Source of the DNA: an uncultured Cryomorphaceae bacterium
GTDB taxonomy: Bacteria; Bacteroidota; Bacteroidia; Flavobacteriales; Schleiferiaceae
NCBI GenBank assembly: GCA_913049755.1
Contig: CAJWXO010000015.1
Coordinates: 1 to 18,402 of the forward strand
Direction of reading: 5' to 3'
DNA length: 18,402 nucleotides
Positions 15,406 through 18,402 of the stretch are shown in pieces (position 1 is the stretch's first letter; every line of letters starts with the position of its first letter). Under the pieces are notes generated by a model that saw nothing but the letters and a program-made list of their open reading frames with translations, was not told the DNA's origin and made no database searches. The position numbers and the translations under genes are program-made.

Positions 15406-15774
15406 ATGAAAAATTGGGTCTTCTTACTTTTATTTGCTGTTGTTATTACCTCTTGCGGAGCCCCGAAAGCAAGTATACTTCAGAAAAGCCCTAGTGTGTT
15501 TTTAGTGTCTGTGGACAAAAAAGCGACAAGCCCAATGGATGTTATAGATGTTCAATTATCTGATGGAGAACAATGGGTCTCAGGCTCTTTTCAATATACA
15601 GATGAAAATGGTATCGGAAATGCAATCCTCAGCACAAAAGGATATGGTTCCTTTGGGTTAAAAGTCTCTACTCCTAAATTATCATTTAATCCCACCAAAG
15701 CAATGGTGTCTTACAGAACAGTAAAAGATGGAATTATAAAATCCATCTTAGTAGAATTCGATTCAAATAATTAG
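15406..15774 (+). CDS. Small predicted lipoprotein, function unknown
   Basis: I do not recognise the family. The 122-residue product starts with a lipoprotein signal (hydrophobic LLLFAVVITSC; the lipobox ITSC puts the lipidated Cys at residue 17), so it should be anchored in a membrane, probably the outer one. The mature part of about 105 residues looks like a single beta-rich domain: alternating segments such as SVFLVSVDKKA, VIDVQLSDGEQWVSGSFQY, GFGLKVSTP-like strands and a final IIKSILVEFDSNN. There are no cysteines beyond the lipid one and no catalytic motif. It is 54 bases after merR and 24 bases before the pterin gene, so it may be either the last gene of the M23 run or the first of the metabolic run. 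In the Bacteroidota layout I recall, a LemA gene often follows merR; it is absent here. Confidence 0.8.
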   Translation: MKNWVFLLLFAVVITSCGAPKASILQKSPSVFLVSVDKKATSPMDVIDVQLSDGEQWVSGSFQYTDENGIGNAILSTKGYGSFGLKVSTPKLSFNPTKAMVSYRTVKDGIIKSILVEFDSNN

Positions 15775-15798
15775 GATAAATAATAGTATTTATTAATC

Positions 15799-16212
15799 AT
15801 GGTGTATATCCAACGGCGTGAAACTTTTAGCGCATCACACCGACTTTATAACTCCTCTTGGACAGAAGAAAAGAATTTTGAGGTATTTGGTAAATGTTCA
15901 AACAAGAGAGGTCATGGACATAACTTTCAATTAATTGTAACAGTTAAAGGAATTGTGAATCCTGAAACTGGATTTGTAATGAATCTGGCAGATCTGAAAG
16001 ACCTTATTGTTACAAATATCATTGATCATGTTGATCACACGAATTTAAATGAAGACGTAGTCTTTTTAAATGGAATAATCCCCTCCACAGAAAACTTAAC
16101 AATCGTTTTTTGGGAAATGCTCTTCCCTTTAGTGAAGAACCGAGGAGCAAATTTACATTGTGTTCGCATTATTGAAACTGAAAACAACTCTGTAGAATAT
16201 TTCGGAAAATGA
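15799..16212 (+). CDS. 6-pyruvoyl-tetrahydropterin synthase / 6-carboxytetrahydropterin synthase family enzyme
   Basis: Small zinc enzyme (137 residues) of the PTPS/QueD family, acting on dihydroneopterin triphosphate in either tetrahydrobiopterin or queuosine/7-deazaguanine synthesis. Zinc ligands are H14 (SASHRL) and H39 and H41 (GHGH). The catalytic Cys is C33 in FGKCSNKRGHGHNF. C33 is separated from the HGH motif by five residues, as in animal-type PTPS, whereas typical QueD has three. DHVDHTNLN near 75-83 and PSTENLTIVFWE near 94-105 are the other conserved blocks. The 137-residue length is normal for the family. No queC, queE or queF is nearby to decide the pathway. Its TGA overlaps the fabD ATG by 4 bases, implying coupled translation. 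Family assignment is firm, substrate is not. Confidence 0.9.
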   Translation: MVYIQRRETFSASHRLYNSSWTEEKNFEVFGKCSNKRGHGHNFQLIVTVKGIVNPETGFVMNLADLKDLIVTNIIDHVDHTNLNEDVVFLNGIIPSTENLTIVFWEMLFPLVKNRGANLHCVRIIETENNSVEYFGK

Positions 16213-17075
16213 AAGCATATGTTTTTCCTGGGCAAGGCGCCCAAAGCCCCGGTATGGGAAAAGACCTTTTTGAGAAAAATAAAGATCTTTTTGATCAAGC
16301 AAATTCTTTACTAGGGTTTGAGTTATCGAAAATAATGTTCGAAGGGACAATGGAGGATCTAACTAAGACAAAAGTCACTCAACCAGCAGTTTTTTTACAT
16401 TCTGTAGCCAAGGCATCATCTTTAGGCGCAGATTTTAACCCATCTATGGTTGCAGGGCACTCGCTCGGTGAATTCTCTGCTTTGGTGGCTTCTGGCTCAT
16501 TAAGCTTTGAAGATGGAATTAAATTGGTTTATCAACGTGCACTTGGAATGCAGAAAGCATGCGAAGCTGAGTCCTCGATAATGGCAGCAATAATTGGTCT
16601 TGAGGATGTTATCGTCGAGAATATTTGTAAAAATACCCCAGGCATTGTTGTTCCTGCCAATTATAATACACCAGGCCAGTTAGTTATTTCAGGCAATACA
16701 GAATCTGTAGAAAAAGCTTGCGAGACTTGCAAAGAAGCTGGAGCAAAAAGAGCAATAATTCTGCCTGTAAATGGCGCATTCCACAGTCCATTGATGTCTC
16801 CAGCCGAAGAACAATTGGGGAAGGCTTTAGATTCTGTAAATTTTAATGTTCCTAGATGTCCGATTTATCAAAATGTTGTTGCTAGTGCAGTAATAAATCC
16901 AGATGAGATTCGAGCGAATCTAAAGGCACAACTTACTGGGTCTGTTAAATGGAATCAAACGATTAAAGCCATGGTTAAAGATGGAGCGAAAATATTTTAC
17001 GAGGTAGGCCCTGGTAGAGCATTACAAGGAATGGTGAAAAAAATAGCTCCGGACCTAGAAGCTGTCTCAGCGTGA
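16209..17075 (+). CDS. fabD: Malonyl-CoA:acyl carrier protein transacylase
   Basis: Transfers malonyl from CoA to ACP, supplying extender units to type II fatty-acid synthesis in the cytoplasm. The 288-residue protein has the N-terminal FPGQGAQSPGMG at 6-17, the nucleophile S85 in GHSLGEFSAL, the carboxylate-binding R110 (YQRA), and the catalytic H192 in NGAFHSPLM. Length and all key residues are as expected. It starts inside the stop of the pterin gene (ATGA) and its own TGA overlaps the GTG start of the mevalonate gene, so it sits in the middle of a translationally coupled chain. It is separate from other fab genes (none in the window). No integrated ACP or other domain, so a polyketide transacylase is less likely. 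Confidence 0.96.
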   Translation: MKAYVFPGQGAQSPGMGKDLFEKNKDLFDQANSLLGFELSKIMFEGTMEDLTKTKVTQPAVFLHSVAKASSLGADFNPSMVAGHSLGEFSALVASGSLSFEDGIKLVYQRALGMQKACEAESSIMAAIIGLEDVIVENICKNTPGIVVPANYNTPGQLVISGNTESVEKACETCKEAGAKRAIILPVNGAFHSPLMSPAEEQLGKALDSVNFNVPRCPIYQNVVASAVINPDEIRANLKAQLTGSVKWNQTIKAMVKDGAKIFYEVGPGRALQGMVKKIAPDLEAVSA

Positions 17076-18100
17076 AAACATCCTGGGAAAGTCCTTCGAA
17101 TATTGCCCTGATAAAATACTGGGGCAAAAAAGACATACAGCTTCCATCCAACCCCTCTATTAGCTTCACACTAAGCGAATGCAAGACAACAACAGAAGTT
17201 CATTTTTCAGAGGGAAGCGGAATTAATATTACTCTTGACGGCGTTGACAAGCCTGAATTTATTCCAAAAATAGAAAGTTTCTTAGAGCGAATAACACATC
17301 GCCACCCATGGCTATCCTCATATAATTTACAAATTAAAACAAGCAATAGTTTTCCTCATTCAAGCGGAATAGCAAGTAGTGCCTCAGGAATGAGTGCGCT
17401 TTCATTATGTATTGTTGACTTTGCTGAAAAAATAGATTTTAAATTTGATGCTTTAAACTTTTATCAGGAGGCTTCTATATTATCGAGATTAGGTTCAGGA
17501 TCCGCAAGCCGGTCCATTTACGGAGGAATAGCAGTATGGGGAAATACTCCCTCGTTAAAAGGTTCTAATGATGAATATGCTATTAAATACCCTGGACTCA
17601 TCAATGCAATATTTGAAGATTATAATGATGTTGTTTTACTTGTTGAAGTAGGAGAGAAATCTGTAAGCAGCACGGTAGGGCATGCTCTAATGGATAATCA
17701 TCCATTTAAGAAACAACGTTTTTCTCAAGCGCGTAAGCATCTTGATGAGATCCAAGAAATATTAAAAACTGGTGATATTGAGAATTTTATCCGCCTAATA
17801 GAACTTGAGGCACTAACCTTACATGGGCTAATGATGAGCTCAAGCCCAAGCTACATTCTTATGAAGCCAAACACATTAAAAATTATTGAAGAAATCCGAG
17901 AATTCAGACGTGAATCTAAATTACCTCTGAGCTTTACTCTGGATGCTGGAGCAAATGTTCATGTTCTCTTCCCGGGCTCAATAAAAAAGAAAGCATTGGA
18001 GTTCATAAATAGTAATTTAACCCAATATTGTAAAGAGAATAGGTTTATACTGGACCAAGTAGGATCTGGACCTAAACGTTTAACTAACTTTGTAAAATGA
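17072..18100 (+). CDS. mvaD: Diphosphomevalonate decarboxylase
   Basis: GHMP-superfamily enzyme that phosphorylates and decarboxylates mevalonate diphosphate to isopentenyl diphosphate, the last step of the mevalonate pathway. The 342-residue protein has the N-terminal signature SPSNIALIKYWGK at 7-19, the phosphate-binding loop HSSGIASSASG at 96-106, GSGSASRSIYGG at 141-152, and D291 in TLDAGANVHVLFP, the position of the catalytic Asp in characterised decarboxylases. The start is a GTG at 17072 within the fabD stop (GTGA); no ATG occurs upstream in frame and the next Met is at residue 107, beyond the signature. The following kinase starts in its stop codon. The presence of this gene fits Flavobacteriia, which generally use the mevalonate rather than the MEP route. 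Confidence 0.94.
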   Translation: MKTSWESPSNIALIKYWGKKDIQLPSNPSISFTLSECKTTTEVHFSEGSGINITLDGVDKPEFIPKIESFLERITHRHPWLSSYNLQIKTSNSFPHSSGIASSASGMSALSLCIVDFAEKIDFKFDALNFYQEASILSRLGSGSASRSIYGGIAVWGNTPSLKGSNDEYAIKYPGLINAIFEDYNDVVLLVEVGEKSVSSTVGHALMDNHPFKKQRFSQARKHLDEIQEILKTGDIENFIRLIELEALTLHGLMMSSSPSYILMKPNTLKIIEEIREFRRESKLPLSFTLDAGANVHVLFPGSIKKKALEFINSNLTQYCKENRFILDQVGSGPKRLTNFVK

Positions 18101-18402
18101 AATCGTCTTATTTTGCTAAAATTCTTTTATTTGGGGAATACGGAATAATTAGGGACACCATGGGACTTTCAATTCCATATCGCAATTTTCAAGGCAATTT
18201 AAGTTTACCTGAAAAAAGTTCTAGCAGAAAACATTCTGAATCAAATCATGAACTACAAAAGTTTTATGCTCATTTAAAAGATCTTGATTTAAAAGGCTCT
18301 CTCATCGCATCATTGCGTTTAGATGAATTTCATGACGACTTAAAAAAGGGATTGTATTTCAAATCAACCATCCCCCAGGGATATGGCGTTGGATCTTCAG
18401 GG
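18097..18402 (+). CDS. Mevalonate kinase-like GHMP kinase (partial, 3' end outside window)
   Basis: The first 102 codons of a GHMP-type kinase, open to the right edge of the window. The start ATG at 18097 overlaps the mvaD stop (ATGA). The N-terminus FAKILLFGEYGIIRD is the substrate-binding start typical of mevalonate kinases (KILLFGEY), and IPQGYGVGSSG at the right edge (92-102) is the beginning of the glycine/serine-rich ATP-phosphate loop. The insert between these, about residues 30-85, is charged and shorter in hydrophobic strands than in eukaryotic mevalonate kinases. With mvaD immediately upstream, mevalonate kinase is most likely. Phosphomevalonate kinase or another GHMP kinase of the same locus cannot be ruled out from the fragment. 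Confidence 0.85.
   Translation, partial: MKSSYFAKILLFGEYGIIRDTMGLSIPYRNFQGNLSLPEKSSSRKHSESNHELQKFYAHLKDLDLKGSLIASLRLDEFHDDLKKGLYFKSTIPQGYGVGSSG

Overview
The window looks like a low-GC chromosomal segment of a Flavobacteriales-type member of the Bacteroidota. Three lines of evidence support this: core parts of the type IX secretion system (PorU, PorV, a PorP/SprF-like protein, GldJ), a mevalonate-pathway gene pair (usual in Flavobacteriia), and start regions that lack Shine-Dalgarno sequences but carry TAnnTTTG-like -7 boxes. I see no mobile elements, CRISPR arrays, tRNA or rRNA genes. Coding density is very high; the longest gap between genes is 141 bases.

Layout. Bases 1-6743 are read leftward: porU, porV, pdhA, and the start of pdhC, which runs off the left edge. 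Bases 6885-10738 are read rightward: a porP-like gene, gldJ and murF, tightly spaced. murF meets a leftward pair tail to tail, with the stop codons overlapping. That pair is alaS followed by a small predicted outer-membrane barrel gene that starts inside the end of alaS. From 14030 everything is read rightward: an inner-membrane M23 (LytM-type) peptidase, a MerR-family regulator, a small lipoprotein, a 6-pyruvoyl-tetrahydropterin synthase-family enzyme, fabD, diphosphomevalonate decarboxylase, and the first 102 codons of a mevalonate kinase-like GHMP kinase, which runs off the right edge.

How the genes fit together. PorU and PorV form the attachment end of type IX secretion: PorV is the outer-membrane shuttle and PorU the sortase that removes the sorting domain. 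GldJ and the PorP-like protein belong to the periplasmic/outer-membrane part of the machine. The two sets are divergently transcribed from a 141-base region that holds a perfect 12-bp palindrome. PdhA and PdhC are E1-alpha and E2 of pyruvate dehydrogenase; E1-beta is not in the window. MurF and the M23 peptidase belong to cell-wall building and remodelling. The right-hand run links pterin, fatty-acid and isoprenoid precursor enzymes through three successive 4-base start/stop overlaps.

Nothing here is a clearly new system. The best leads are the porP-gldJ pairing (which mirrors the known porP-porK/gldK pairing), the porU/porP palindrome, the overlapping divergent promoters between alaS and the M23 gene, the uncharacterised barrel coupled to alaS, and an unrecognised small lipoprotein at the head of the pterin/fabD/mevalonate run.
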